From contig CAJOGD010000004.1 in NCBI GenBank assembly GCA_905233975.1, positions 186,001-250,000 of the forward strand: a DNA stretch of 64,000 nt, written 5' to 3'. A program made the translations under genes and the position numbers. Origin of the DNA: an uncultured Alphaproteobacteria bacterium (GTDB lineage: Bacteria; Pseudomonadota; Alphaproteobacteria; Rs-D84). The number at the start of each line of letters is the position of its first letter. The first letter of the stretch is position 1. A model generated the notes under the pieces. That model ran no database searches and was not told the DNA's origin. It was given only the letters and a program-made list of their open reading frames with translations. Below, piece after piece: positions 35,770 through 45,300 of this stretch.

Positions 35770-35927
35770 TGCCGTCATTCCGGCGAAAATTTGTATGCGA
35801 GAACGAGCGTAAGCGAAGTTCAAACAACTACAAATTTGCGCGCAGGCAATAAGCCGAGCGAAACCGGAAGAGTTAATTCTCAGGAAAGCCTGAGGAGATC
35901 CCGCGTCAAGCGCGGGATGACGAAGGA
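35770..35927 (+). repeat. Palindromic repeat carrying a nested 80-base insert
   Basis: GTCATTCCGGCG opens the repeat palindrome, but its loop holds an insert of about 80 bases (35786-35866). The insert has inverted ends AAATTTGTA/TACAAATTT and ends GAGCGAAA before CCGG resumes. A second normal unit, GATCCCGCGTCAAGCGCGGG, follows. Confidence 0.7.
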
Positions 35928-35942
35928 AAAAAGGGGAGAAAA

Positions 35943-37106
35943 ATGTTTTTGAAAAAGTTTTTATTGTTCGGATTGTTGGTGGCAATGTTGCCGGCGGTGG
36001 CGGAAGAAGCGGCGGACCGCAAGACCGCAACGTCATTGAAATATGTCACGCACGAACTTGACACGCGACAAAACAAATTCGGCGCGGACACTAACAAGGC
36101 CATGGAATACACCGATTCGGCCGGAACGGTGCAGAAACGCGCGGTCAAATCTGATTTGGGCACCAGCACGTCCGACACATCACTGCCCATGGTTGGGGGT
36201 GTTAATACGAAGTTAAATCAGAAACAGGACGACATAGACCCGTTTAACGATCACACCGCGGTCACATATACTGGAACGGCCGGCGGTATCGGGAAGAAAG
36301 GAATTTATCAAACAACCGGCACATACGCGGAACAATCCGACAATTTAATCGACGCAAAAACATTCAACGCGGCATTAAAGAATGGTCTTGATAGCGAATT
36401 CGTATGTAGGGAAGATAACCGCGATCCGGTGTCTGGACTTTGTTGGCTCTATACGATACATAATGGTACGGCGGGAAATTCTTTGCCGGACGGATATACA
36501 GAATTGGAATATTTAATATTTGATGGGCAGTCATATTTTGATACCGGTATTGTTTTGAGGGATATACATAACATCGAAAATGTTATAGAAATGCAAAACG
36601 CTAACCCTGATAGTAACGCATTTCAAACATGGACGGGCTTTATGTACCAGAGCACAACACCAAGATATGGTATAAACACGTATAGTGGCAGATGGATGAT
36701 TGGGGTTAATATTACCATTAATTCTGGTTTGCCACAGGATGGAAATAAACATACTTTACGATTTGTGACAACCGACGGCACGCAAACATTGTATGATACC
36801 AACGGGTCTGTATTATCTAACGGTTCGTTGACAGGCAGTTTTGCGAGTAATGCATTGTCTTTATATATTGGTGCAAGAAATCAAGGAAGCAGTGTGACAA
36901 ACTATGTGATTGGTAACATAGGGCGGACATGGTTGTCACAGAATGGCACAAAGCTTTATGATTATATACCGGTGCGCAATGGTGCCGGGGACCTTGGTAT
37001 GTATGATATGGTAAGCCGTACGTTTAAACCAAATGCTGGACAAGGGACACTTACCGCCGGGCCAGAGGTAGGTACTAGCAATATCTATATTCCCCAGAAT
37101 CAATAA
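35943..37106 (+). CDS. Head-conserved surface protein, member 4, with lectin-like tail
   Basis: This 387-residue exported protein starts MFLKKFLLFGLLVAMLPAVA after AAAAGGGGAG. The family head runs to about residue 180 (YVTHELDTRQNKF, SLPMVGGVNTKLNQKQDDI, NLIDAKTFNAALKNG, LCWLYTIHNG). The concanavalin/LamG-like module is SLPDGYTELEYLIFDGQSYF, LSLYIGARNQGSS and YIPVRNGAGDLGMYDMVSR, ending IYIPQNQ. The head is nearly identical to that of member 5 at 49329 while the tails are unrelated. It is preceded by a family-2 RNA and flanked on both sides by repeats carrying the same 80-base insert, so the gene sits inside an apparent repeat-bounded cassette. Confidence 0.8.
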   Translation: MFLKKFLLFGLLVAMLPAVAEEAADRKTATSLKYVTHELDTRQNKFGADTNKAMEYTDSAGTVQKRAVKSDLGTSTSDTSLPMVGGVNTKLNQKQDDIDPFNDHTAVTYTGTAGGIGKKGIYQTTGTYAEQSDNLIDAKTFNAALKNGLDSEFVCREDNRDPVSGLCWLYTIHNGTAGNSLPDGYTELEYLIFDGQSYFDTGIVLRDIHNIENVIEMQNANPDSNAFQTWTGFMYQSTTPRYGINTYSGRWMIGVNITINSGLPQDGNKHTLRFVTTDGTQTLYDTNGSVLSNGSLTGSFASNALSLYIGARNQGSSVTNYVIGNIGRTWLSQNGTKLYDYIPVRNGAGDLGMYDMVSRTFKPNAGQGTLTAGPEVGTSNIYIPQNQ

Positions 37107-37275
37107 CGTCATACCGCCGAAAATTTGTATGTGAGAACGAGCGTAAGCGAAGTTCAAACAACTACAAATTTGCACGCAGGCTGTAAGTCGAGCGAAATGC
37201 GGTATCTCCTTATCATCGTCGCAGGCCAATCCGCGATGTTCCCGACGGGATCCCGCGTCAAGCGCGGGATGACGC
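37107..37275 (+). repeat. Palindromic repeat carrying the same nested 80-base insert
   Basis: GTCATACCGCCG, then the insert (37118-37198; same inverted ends as at 35786), then TGCGGTATCTCC. The insert again lies in the palindrome loop. GATCCCGCGTCAAGCGCGGG follows. Confidence 0.7.
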
Positions 37276-37350
37276 GACTCTGGCTGATGCCGCGGGGCGT
37301 TTTCTTTTCCCCTTGCGTTGCGGGTGGGATTTTTTGTATTTTTATAGTGT

Positions 37351-39402
37351 ATGAAGAAAGAACTGTTCGATTTTCTGACGACGGACCTGCAATTCATTCG
37401 CGGGGTGGGACCGGTGTTGGCCGCGCGGTTCTTTGATTTATTGGGCAATCGGCGGATTTTGGATTTTTTGCTGCACATACCCGTTTATGTCAAGGAACGC
37501 GGTGTCATCGACAGTGTTGCGACCGCGATGCCGGGCGAAATTGTCACGACCATGGTTCGGGTAAAATCGCATAAAATTGGGCGCGCCTTTGGGCGCCGGC
37601 GCAGTCCAACGCGTATAACCTGTGTCGATAAAGTCGGTCAAACTGTGATTATTCAATTCTTTAATGCGAACTTTTTGGATTATTGGTTGAAAAAATTGCC
37701 GATTGGCGAATGGCGCATGATAAGTGGAAAGTTAGAGCAATCCGCAACGCCCACAATCAATCACCCTGAATTTATCGAAGAAGTTCAAAACGCTGATAAA
37801 ATCCCAAAGATTCAGGCGATTTATCGCGCGGGCGAAGGCATAACGCAAAAAACATTTACAAATATTCGGGACCAGGTTTTTGCCGCCCTGGCCGATAAAA
37901 TCGTTGGCGCAGATGAACATTTGGTGGAATTTTTCGATGCGTTGCGCGTCGCGCATTATGCGCAAAGCAATGACGAGTTAAAATCCACGTCTGATACGAT
38001 TGTAAAGTTGGCGTATTTCGAACTGTTATCGCACCAGGTTGCGATTGCCGCGAATCGCCGCACACGCAAAGACGAACGGCATCGGCGAACGCCGCGCGCA
38101 AAAAAATATGATTTGTTGCCGCGGTTCTATGAATCTTTGCCGTTTGATTTGACGGGCGCACAAAAACGCGCGGTTGATGAAATTGCGCATGATATGGCGG
38201 GCGATTTTCCGATGATGCGCCTGGTCCAAGGTGATGTTGGTTGCGGCAAGACAATGGTTGCGATGGCGGCAACGGTGATGATGGCCGAATTCGGCGCACA
38301 GACGGCGTTGCTTGCCCCGACGGATACTTTGGCCCAGCAACATTATGCGAAACTGAAACCGTTGTGTGAAAAATTGGGTTTGGTGTGTGATATTTTAACC
38401 GGTCGCGATAAAGGTGCCGCGCGGCGCGAAAAATTGATTTCGCTGCGTTCCGGGCGCACGCGGTTGGTTGTTGGCACGCACGCGCTTTTTTCCGACGATG
38501 TGGAATATAAAGATTTGGGCCTTGTTATAATTGATGAACAGCATCGATTCGGTGTGGCCCAGCGTGAGGCATTGCGGTCAAAAGGAAAAAATCCCGATGT
38601 TTTGGCACTTTCCGCGACGCCGATACCGCGCACGCTTTCCATGACGATTTACGGCGATATGGACGTTTCGATTATAAATGAAAAGCCCGCGGGCCGCATG
38701 CCGATAAAGACGACCAAGTTGCCAATTTCGCGTCTTGACGCACTGATTGATCGTTTGCGGGTTCAGGTGGTTAGTGGCGCCAAGGTGTTTTGGGTCTGTC
38801 CATTGGTTATGGATTCTGATGAATCCGACGCGACCGCGGCAATGCGTCGATATGATGAATTGCAAAAGGTTTTTACTTGCGTCGGTTTGGTGCATGGTCA
38901 AATGCCAAAGGACGAACGCGACAAAATTATGGCGGAATTTGCGCAGGCCAAGTCCGACATAAAAATTCTTGTTGCCACAACGGTCATAGAGGTTGGAATC
39001 GATGTTCCCGACGCGACGATAATCGTAATCGAAAATGCGGAACGGTTCGGGCTGGCCGCGTTGCACCAATTGCGTGGGCGTGTTGGACGTGGCGATGCGC
39101 AGTCTTTTTGTGTTTTGCTGTATGGTGATAATGTGTCGCCCGATGGGATTAAACGTCTTGATGTCCTGACCGAAACGGACGACGGATTCGCAATCGCGGA
39201 ACAAGATTTGATGATGCGCGGGGTTGGCGAACTTTTGGGGACGCGGCAAAGTGGGTGGATAAATTATCACTTTGTTGACTATCGCGACCATAGAGATTTG
39301 TTCAAATTGGCGGCGCGGGCGGCGTCAGAGATGGCGGCGGTCGAACCATGGGTGAATGATTTGATGTTCATATTCGACCGCACTTTAAAGATAGGTGTGT
39401 GA
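37351..39402 (+). CDS. recG: ATP-dependent DNA helicase RecG
   Basis: RecG remodels stalled replication forks and branch-migrates Holliday junctions. The 683-residue protein has the N-terminal wedge/OB domain (RGVGPVLAARFFDLLG, VTTMVRVKSHKIGRAFG). The helicase core carries Walker A GDVGCGKT (about residue 293), the DEQH box (about 393, VIIDEQHRFG) and motif III SATPIPRTL. Motifs IV-VI include VATTVIEVGIDVPDA and LHQLRGRVGRG, and the C-terminal TRG-like region ends the protein. The length is normal for the family. Its stop overlaps the next gene (TGATG), implying coupling. Confidence 0.97.
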   Translation: MKKELFDFLTTDLQFIRGVGPVLAARFFDLLGNRRILDFLLHIPVYVKERGVIDSVATAMPGEIVTTMVRVKSHKIGRAFGRRRSPTRITCVDKVGQTVIIQFFNANFLDYWLKKLPIGEWRMISGKLEQSATPTINHPEFIEEVQNADKIPKIQAIYRAGEGITQKTFTNIRDQVFAALADKIVGADEHLVEFFDALRVAHYAQSNDELKSTSDTIVKLAYFELLSHQVAIAANRRTRKDERHRRTPRAKKYDLLPRFYESLPFDLTGAQKRAVDEIAHDMAGDFPMMRLVQGDVGCGKTMVAMAATVMMAEFGAQTALLAPTDTLAQQHYAKLKPLCEKLGLVCDILTGRDKGAARREKLISLRSGRTRLVVGTHALFSDDVEYKDLGLVIIDEQHRFGVAQREALRSKGKNPDVLALSATPIPRTLSMTIYGDMDVSIINEKPAGRMPIKTTKLPISRLDALIDRLRVQVVSGAKVFWVCPLVMDSDESDATAAMRRYDELQKVFTCVGLVHGQMPKDERDKIMAEFAQAKSDIKILVATTVIEVGIDVPDATIIVIENAERFGLAALHQLRGRVGRGDAQSFCVLLYGDNVSPDGIKRLDVLTETDDGFAIAEQDLMMRGVGELLGTRQSGWINYHFVDYRDHRDLFKLAARAASEMAAVEPWVNDLMFIFDRTLKIGV

Positions 39403-40703
39403 TGAAAAAAATTTTGATTTTTATCTTTGCGATTTTGTGTGCCTCGGCCCTGCGCGCGGAATCACTTATTAATGATACCGAAGTCGAATCGCTTTTGACC
39501 GAAATTGTCACGCCACTTGCGACCGCGGCCAAGATTTCACCGAATCGCATGCATATCTATCTTGTTGATGACGATGGTTTTAATGCGTTTGTGATGGGCG
39601 GCGAAGATATTTATGTTTATACGGGGCTGCTAAAGCGTGTGACGACGCCGAATGCGTTGCGTGCGGTTGTTGCGCATGAATTGGGACATACACTTGGTGG
39701 GCATATGGCGCAATTGTCGGCGCAAATGGAAACGGAAATGCGGCGCGCAATGATTATTCAGGCATTGGGTGTGGGGCTTATGGTGCTTGGTGGAAATCCG
39801 TCGTTGGGGGCTGGGGTTATGGCGGGCGCAACGGGTGTTGCGCAACAATCGTTGTTGTCTTTTTCGCGCGACGAAGAACGTGTTGCGGACGATTTAGGAT
39901 TTAAACTTATGGTCGAAGCGGGGTATAATCCAAATGGATTTATTGAAATATTTACGCAAATGAATGAAATGACTTCGCCAATAGAATCGCGCGTGAATAA
40001 AAATTCTATTAATCACCCCGTCACCGCAGAACGGTTAAAAAACGTGCGTGAAAAATTGACGGATATAAAAAACGAAAATTTCAAAGACGATGACGCGGAA
40101 ATGATAAAAAAATATGATTTGGTGCGCGCAAAGTTGGTTGGCTATTTGGACGATTCGTCGCGTATTAAAACGCTTTATCCATATTCTGATAAATCAGACG
40201 CGGCGATTTATGCGCGCGCGATTGCGAATATGCGGGGCGGAAATTTGGCCGCGGCGGCGGTCGGTACGCGGACGCTAATTGCGCGACAACCAAATAATCC
40301 ATATTTTTATGAATTGCTTGGCGATATTGAATATCAATTTGGGCACTATGATGATAGTATTGCGGCGTATGAATATGCGGTTGGCCTGCGCAAAGATTCG
40401 CCCCAGATTGAAACCGCACTTGCACTTGTTTTATCGGAACGCGGAACGGATGCCGACCGCGCGCGTGCGATTGAACTTTGCCGGCATACGATTTTGCTTG
40501 AACCGCGGCCATTGGCATATTGGGTGTTGGCGCGTGCGTTTGGTGATGATGGCCGGGCCGATTGGGCGATGGCGGAATTTTATACTATGCAGCGGCAACC
40601 GCAAAAGGCGCGGGAATACGCGCGGCGTGCCAAAACAAAACTTGCGCACGATTCGCCGGAATATATAAAGTCCGATGATATATTGAATAAAAAGGTGGAT
40701 TAA
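39402..40703 (+). CDS. Periplasmic M48 metalloprotease with TPR domain (BepA-like)
   Basis: This 433-residue protein has a signal peptide (MKKILIFIFAILCASALRA) and an M48 peptidase domain with the zinc motif HELGH (about residue 90), the glycine-rich helix GVMAGATGVAQQS and the third ligand in SRDEERVADDLG. From about residue 260 TPR-like helices follow (LAAAAVGTRTLIARQPNNPYF and later repeats). BepA-type proteases degrade or help assemble stalled outer-membrane proteins such as LptD; this role is inferred from the architecture. The ATG overlaps the recG stop by one base. The stop codon overlaps the stop codon of the convergent rph by 4 bases. Confidence 0.92.
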   Translation: MKKILIFIFAILCASALRAESLINDTEVESLLTEIVTPLATAAKISPNRMHIYLVDDDGFNAFVMGGEDIYVYTGLLKRVTTPNALRAVVAHELGHTLGGHMAQLSAQMETEMRRAMIIQALGVGLMVLGGNPSLGAGVMAGATGVAQQSLLSFSRDEERVADDLGFKLMVEAGYNPNGFIEIFTQMNEMTSPIESRVNKNSINHPVTAERLKNVREKLTDIKNENFKDDDAEMIKKYDLVRAKLVGYLDDSSRIKTLYPYSDKSDAAIYARAIANMRGGNLAAAAVGTRTLIARQPNNPYFYELLGDIEYQFGHYDDSIAAYEYAVGLRKDSPQIETALALVLSERGTDADRARAIELCRHTILLEPRPLAYWVLARAFGDDGRADWAMAEFYTMQRQPQKAREYARRAKTKLAHDSPEYIKSDDILNKKVD

Positions 40704-41416
40704 TCCAAAACCTGTTTTTGCAAATCGATTAATTTTTTTGCGCCGGCCGCCGCCATGTCCATAATTTCACCAAGTTGCGATTTATCAAATGGGTGCTGTT
40801 CGCCGGTGGATTGAACCTCTATAAATCGGCCGTCTTCGGCAATAACAAAGTTCGCGTCCATTTCGGCATCGCGATCTTCCGTATAATCAAGGTCCAAAAT
40901 CAATTCGCCATTCCAAATGCCCGCACTTACCGCCGCGATATGTTCGCGAATCGGGTTTTCGGTAATATGTTCGTTTTGAATCATCCAACGCACCGCTAAA
41001 CTTAACGCGACAAATGCGCCGGTTATCGCGGCACAGCGCGTTCCACCGTCCGCCTGAATTACATCGCAATCAATGTATATTGTATGTTTGCCAAGTAATT
41101 CCATATCAACAACACTGCGCAGGGCGCGCCCAATCAGACGTGAAATTTCCGTACTGCGTTTATCATTCATTAGCGATTCGCGTGATTTGCGTGCATCGGT
41201 TGCGCGGGGCAGCATAGAATAGTCCGCCGTTACCCAACCGCCGGTTTTATGTTGCATGCGTTTCCATACCGGTTGATTAAAATCGACAGATGCGGTGCAT
41301 AAAATTTGTGTCCCACCAATTTTTATTAGGCATGAACCTTCGGCCCATTTATTGACGGCCGTTTCCATTGATACAGGCCGCATTTGGCCGGATTTACGCA
41401 ATGATGGACGCAACAT
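40700..41416 (-). CDS. rph: Ribonuclease PH
   Basis: RNase PH trims the 3' ends of tRNA precursors by phosphorolysis. The 238-residue product starts MLRPSLRKSGQMRPVS. It contains GSCLIKIGGTQILCTASV, GWVTADYSMLPRAT, the RNase PH signature QADGGTRCAAITGAFVAL and TEDRDAEMDANFV. The length is standard. The ATG at 41416 has AAAGG upstream; the longer frame to 41536 is rejected. It is convergent with the M48 gene, and the two genes overlap by 4 bases at their stop codons. Confidence 0.97.
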   Translation of the reverse strand: MLRPSLRKSGQMRPVSMETAVNKWAEGSCLIKIGGTQILCTASVDFNQPVWKRMQHKTGGWVTADYSMLPRATDARKSRESLMNDKRSTEISRLIGRALRSVVDMELLGKHTIYIDCDVIQADGGTRCAAITGAFVALSLAVRWMIQNEHITENPIREHIAAVSAGIWNGELILDLDYTEDRDAEMDANFVIAEDGRFIEVQSTGEQHPFDKSQLGEIMDMAAAGAKKLIDLQKQVLD

Positions 41417-41484
41417 TTTATAACCTTTGTAATCATTCGTGTGGGGATAAGTATATAAAAATGATTTTAGATTGCAATTTTTTC

Positions 41485-41514
41485 TTGTTTTAAAAACCCG
41501 ATTCGTGATAGAAT
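41485..41514 (+). promoter_or_regulatory. Promoter of the short head-family relative
   Basis: TTGTTT (41485-41490), 18-base spacer, TAGAAT (41509-41514), the same layout as the family-1 RNA promoters. The leader here is only about 85 bases and shows no family-1 fold. Confidence 0.6.
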
Positions 41515-41604
41515 GCGTTCGAACCAAAAGACACAATTAGTTTTCGGCACTGTGTACGCGCGGTGTGGCGGAAACGACAGCAACAAATAAAAGGGAGGAA
41601 AAAA

Positions 41605-42228
41605 ATGCGTATTGGCAATTTGTTTTTGTGTGGGGTGTATGCGGTGGCGATTAGTGGCGCAACATTTGCGGCCATGGCGGCGGGCGATGATGCGGCCGAT
41701 CGTAAAAAGGTGACATCGCAATACTATGTTGATGAAAAGTTGAAATTAAAACAGCCGGAAATGAGTGGTACCAATGGCCGGGTTGTTATGTATCCAACTT
41801 CGTATGATATTGATGAAACGGCGCAGATTGGAACCCCTGGGGAAAAGCCGGTAGCCGAAGCGCTTAGCGGGTCGGGTGTTACCGATAATGATTTGCCGAA
41901 TGTTGGTGCGGTCAGAGCGGGGTTAGAAGATAAACAAGATAAACTTAGTGGAACAAACGGTTATGTGGTCACGTATCGTAATGTCGGTGATAGTGGCGAA
42001 CAATTAAAAGGTAACCCAATATATAACCCAAGTGCGAACTATAACGCGGATGGTAGTTATAGTAAAAAGAATAAAGATGGTGTGATTCAGGCAAACCATG
42101 CCAATCCCGCCATTGCAAGGGGTTTGAACGCACATTTAACCCCGGATACCAACCAACAGGGGCCTGGGGGTGTAAATTGGCTTTATACTATTAGAACCGA
42201 GGTGGACGGTACAGATTATACAAGGTAA
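41605..42228 (+). CDS. Short exported relative of the head-conserved family
   Basis: The 207-residue product starts MRIGNLFLCGVYAVAISGA after GGGAGG, with a signal peptide ending near AAMAAG. Like the family heads it carries D-x-ADRK-x-TSQYYV near the mature N-terminus (compare EEAADRKTATSLKYV), a DxDLPNVGAV motif (compare SLPMVGGV), EDKQDKLSG and a terminal LYTIR. It then stops without a lectin-like module or PQNQ tail. It could represent the ancestral head-only form or a different branch. It is preceded by a plain promoter and followed by the terminator at 42262. Confidence 0.7.
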   Translation: MRIGNLFLCGVYAVAISGATFAAMAAGDDAADRKKVTSQYYVDEKLKLKQPEMSGTNGRVVMYPTSYDIDETAQIGTPGEKPVAEALSGSGVTDNDLPNVGAVRAGLEDKQDKLSGTNGYVVTYRNVGDSGEQLKGNPIYNPSANYNADGSYSKKNKDGVIQANHANPAIARGLNAHLTPDTNQQGPGGVNWLYTIRTEVDGTDYTR

Positions 42229-42261
42229 TCCGTAAAGTTATCGCTCTTTTTCTTTAGACAG

Positions 42262-42287
42262 TACCGGCGCATGCCGGTATTTTTTTA
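42262..42287 (+). terminator. Intrinsic terminator
   Basis: TACCGGC (42262-42268) with GCCGGTA (42273-42279) and T7. Confidence 0.85.
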
Positions 42288-42318
42288 CGTTATGTTGGTG
42301 GGCTTGACGGATTGATAC

Positions 42319-42347
42319 TTGCTTTTATTTTGTGTTTGCACTATGAT
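42319..42347 (+). promoter_or_regulatory. nifJ promoter
   Basis: TTGCTT (42319-42324), 17-base spacer, TATGAT (42342-42347), ending 37 bases before the ATG. Confidence 0.6.
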
Positions 42348-42384
42348 TCGGCGACATAAAACTTTATACCAAGGGGATTAAGAT

Positions 42385-45300
42385 ATGGCAAATTTAATTG
42401 TTGATGGTAATTGGGCGGCGGCGGATGTCGCGTATCGGTGTGTGGATTTTGCGGCGATTTATCCAATCACCCCCAGCAGTACTATGGGCGAACTTGCGGA
42501 CGAATGGTCGTTCCAGCACAAGAAAAATATATGGGGTGCAATTCCACAGATAATCGAAATGGAATCCGAAGGTGGCGCGGCGGGCGCGATGCATGGTGCA
42601 CTGCAGATGGGGGCGCTTTCCACCACATTTACCGCGTCCCAGGGATTATTGTTGATGATTCCAAATATGTATAAAATTGCGGGTGAACAAACGCCATTTG
42701 TTATGCATGTTGCGGCGCGGGCATTGGCGACACACGCGCTGTCGATTTTTGGCGACCACAGTGATGTTATGGCGGTGCGGTCAACTGGGTTCGCGTTGCT
42801 GTCGTCGCATAATGTGCAACAGGCGCACGATATGGCTGCGATTGCGCATGCGGCAACAATTCGCGCGCGCGTGCCGTTTTTGCATTTCTTTGACGGGTTC
42901 CGCACAAGTCACGAAGAATCGCGCTTAAACCGTATTGACGATGATGTTTTGCGCAAAATGATTCCCGAAGATGTGGTTGCGCGGTATCATGCATCGGGTA
43001 TGAATCCCGACAACCCAACGGTTCGTGGAACGGCGCAAAATCCCGATGTTTATTTTCAGGGGCGCGAGGCGGCAAATGAACTGTATGCGGCGACACCGAA
43101 AATAGTGGCCGAATGCATGGAAGAATTTGCGAACCTTACGGGGCGTAAATATGGACTTGTCGAATATGTCGGCGATAAAAATGCGGAAAATGTAATTGTT
43201 GCGCTTGGGTCGGCATGTGAAACGATTGAAGAAACAATTGCGCATTTGCCGGGTGGATTTGGACTCGTTAAAATTCATCTTTATCGGCCATTTCCGGTCG
43301 ATGCGTTCTTGGCCGCGTTGCCAAAGACGGTGCGGCAAATTGCGGTGCTGGACCGTACAAAAGAACCCGGTGCGGTTGGTGAGCCACTTTATGTAGATGT
43401 CAAATCCGTTGTGGGCGATAGGGCGGCGGTGTTTGGTGGACGCTATGGTTTGGGATCCAAAGAATTTAAGCCGCGTGATGTGGCCGCCGTATTTGAAAAT
43501 ATGAAGCGTAAAACACTGCACCATAATTTTACCGTTGGAATTGATGACGATTTAACGGGGCTGTCGTTAAAAACCGATCCGGCATTTTCGATTGAAGATC
43601 CGAATTTCAAGACCGCGATTTTATACGGCATCGGCAGTGATGGAACCGTTGGTGCGGTGAAAAATATTGTAAAAATTGTTGGGGAAAATTCTGATTTGTA
43701 TCCGCAATCTTATGCGGTGTATGATTCGAAAAAGTCCGGTGGACTTACCGCGTCGCATATTCGGTTTTCCGACAAACCAATTCAAAGTCAATATTTGGTA
43801 GAGGTTGCGGATTTCATAAGTGTTTCAAACTTTATGATTGCCCAGCGTTTTGATGTGTTTCGTGGCCTGCGTGCCGGAGGGGTGGTTATGATAAATACGT
43901 CGATGGCCCCGGATGTGGCGTTCGCGAATTTACCCCGCGCGGTCCAGGAACATTTGATGCGGATTCGTGCGAATGTGTATTTCTTGGACGCGAATGGCGC
44001 GGCGGCGGAATTGGGATTGGGCAATAGAATCAATACATTTATCATGCTGAATTTCTTTAATTTAACAAAAGTTATTGATCCGGCCGTTGCCGCGGAATCC
44101 GCCAAGACCGCGATTGAAAAAACGTACAAGAAAAAAGGCATGGACGTCGTTCAGGCAAATTGGGCGGCGGTGGATAGTGCGGCGAAATATTTGCGGCATT
44201 TTGATATGCCGTCGTCGGTGTCGAATTTTGCACCGGACTTTGTGCCGGCGATGACGGCGGACGCGCCAAATATAATTGCGGGAACACTTGGCGAAATGGC
44301 GGCTGGGCGTGGCGACGCGATTCCGGTGTCGCGATTCCGGGTTGGCTCTGAGTTTGGCGCGGGCCAGTATCCGGTTGGAACGTCAAAATATGAAAAGCGT
44401 GCGGTTGCAACGCGCGTCGCAAAGTGCGATTTGGAAAAATGTATTCAGTGTGGACGGTGTTCTATGCTCTGTCCGCATGCGGCGATTCGTATCAAGGCAC
44501 TGACCCCTGATCAGGTGGACGCCGCAAGGGCGCGCGGTGTGACGGTTGTTCCGATGAAAACGCCGGAACTGGGGCCGGATATGTATTTCACAATCGCGAT
44601 TTCGCCGGCGGATTGTACGGGGTGCGGACTGTGCGTGAAAAATTGTCCGGTGGGTGCACTGGCCATGGTTGATGCAAATTCTGATGACCAGCGGGCATTT
44701 GACGAAACGGTAAAGTTGCCGGACACGCCGCGCGAAAAATTGAACCTGAATTTGCCAAAGCACATCGAACTGTTGCCACATTATTTTGAATTCCCGGGCG
44801 CGTGCGCGGGCTGTGGCGAAACGCCATATATCAAAATGATGGCGCATTTGTTCGGTGACCACATGGTGGTTGCGAATGCGACGGGGTGTTCTTCGATTTA
44901 TGGCGCGAATTTGCCGACGACACCATGGACATGCGATGCAAACGGGCGCGGGCCGGCGTGGTCAAATTCGCTGTTCGAAGATAATGCCGAATATGGGCTT
45001 GGCATGCGGGTTGCATTGAATCAACGTCGTGATATGCTGCGTGGGTTGCTGTTTGAATTGGGTGTGGAAAATGTTGAAGAAATCTTTGCGGAAACAGATA
45101 TCGAAAAACAACGCGCAATCAAAAATGATTTGGCAAAGAAATTGGAAAAAATTGATTCGCCGGATGCGCGACTCGCGATAAGTATGCTTGGCGACGTTGT
45201 GCAGAAATCTGTTTGGATTGTTGGTGGCGACGGTTGGGCGTATGATATTGGATATGGCGGATTGGATCATGTTTTGCACAGTGGCGAAAATGTGAATATT

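Noticed and set aside
40700-40703. Stop-codon overlap of the M48 gene and rph as a regulatory feature
   Set aside because: A 4-base convergent overlap is common in compact genomes and shows no hairpin or further signal.
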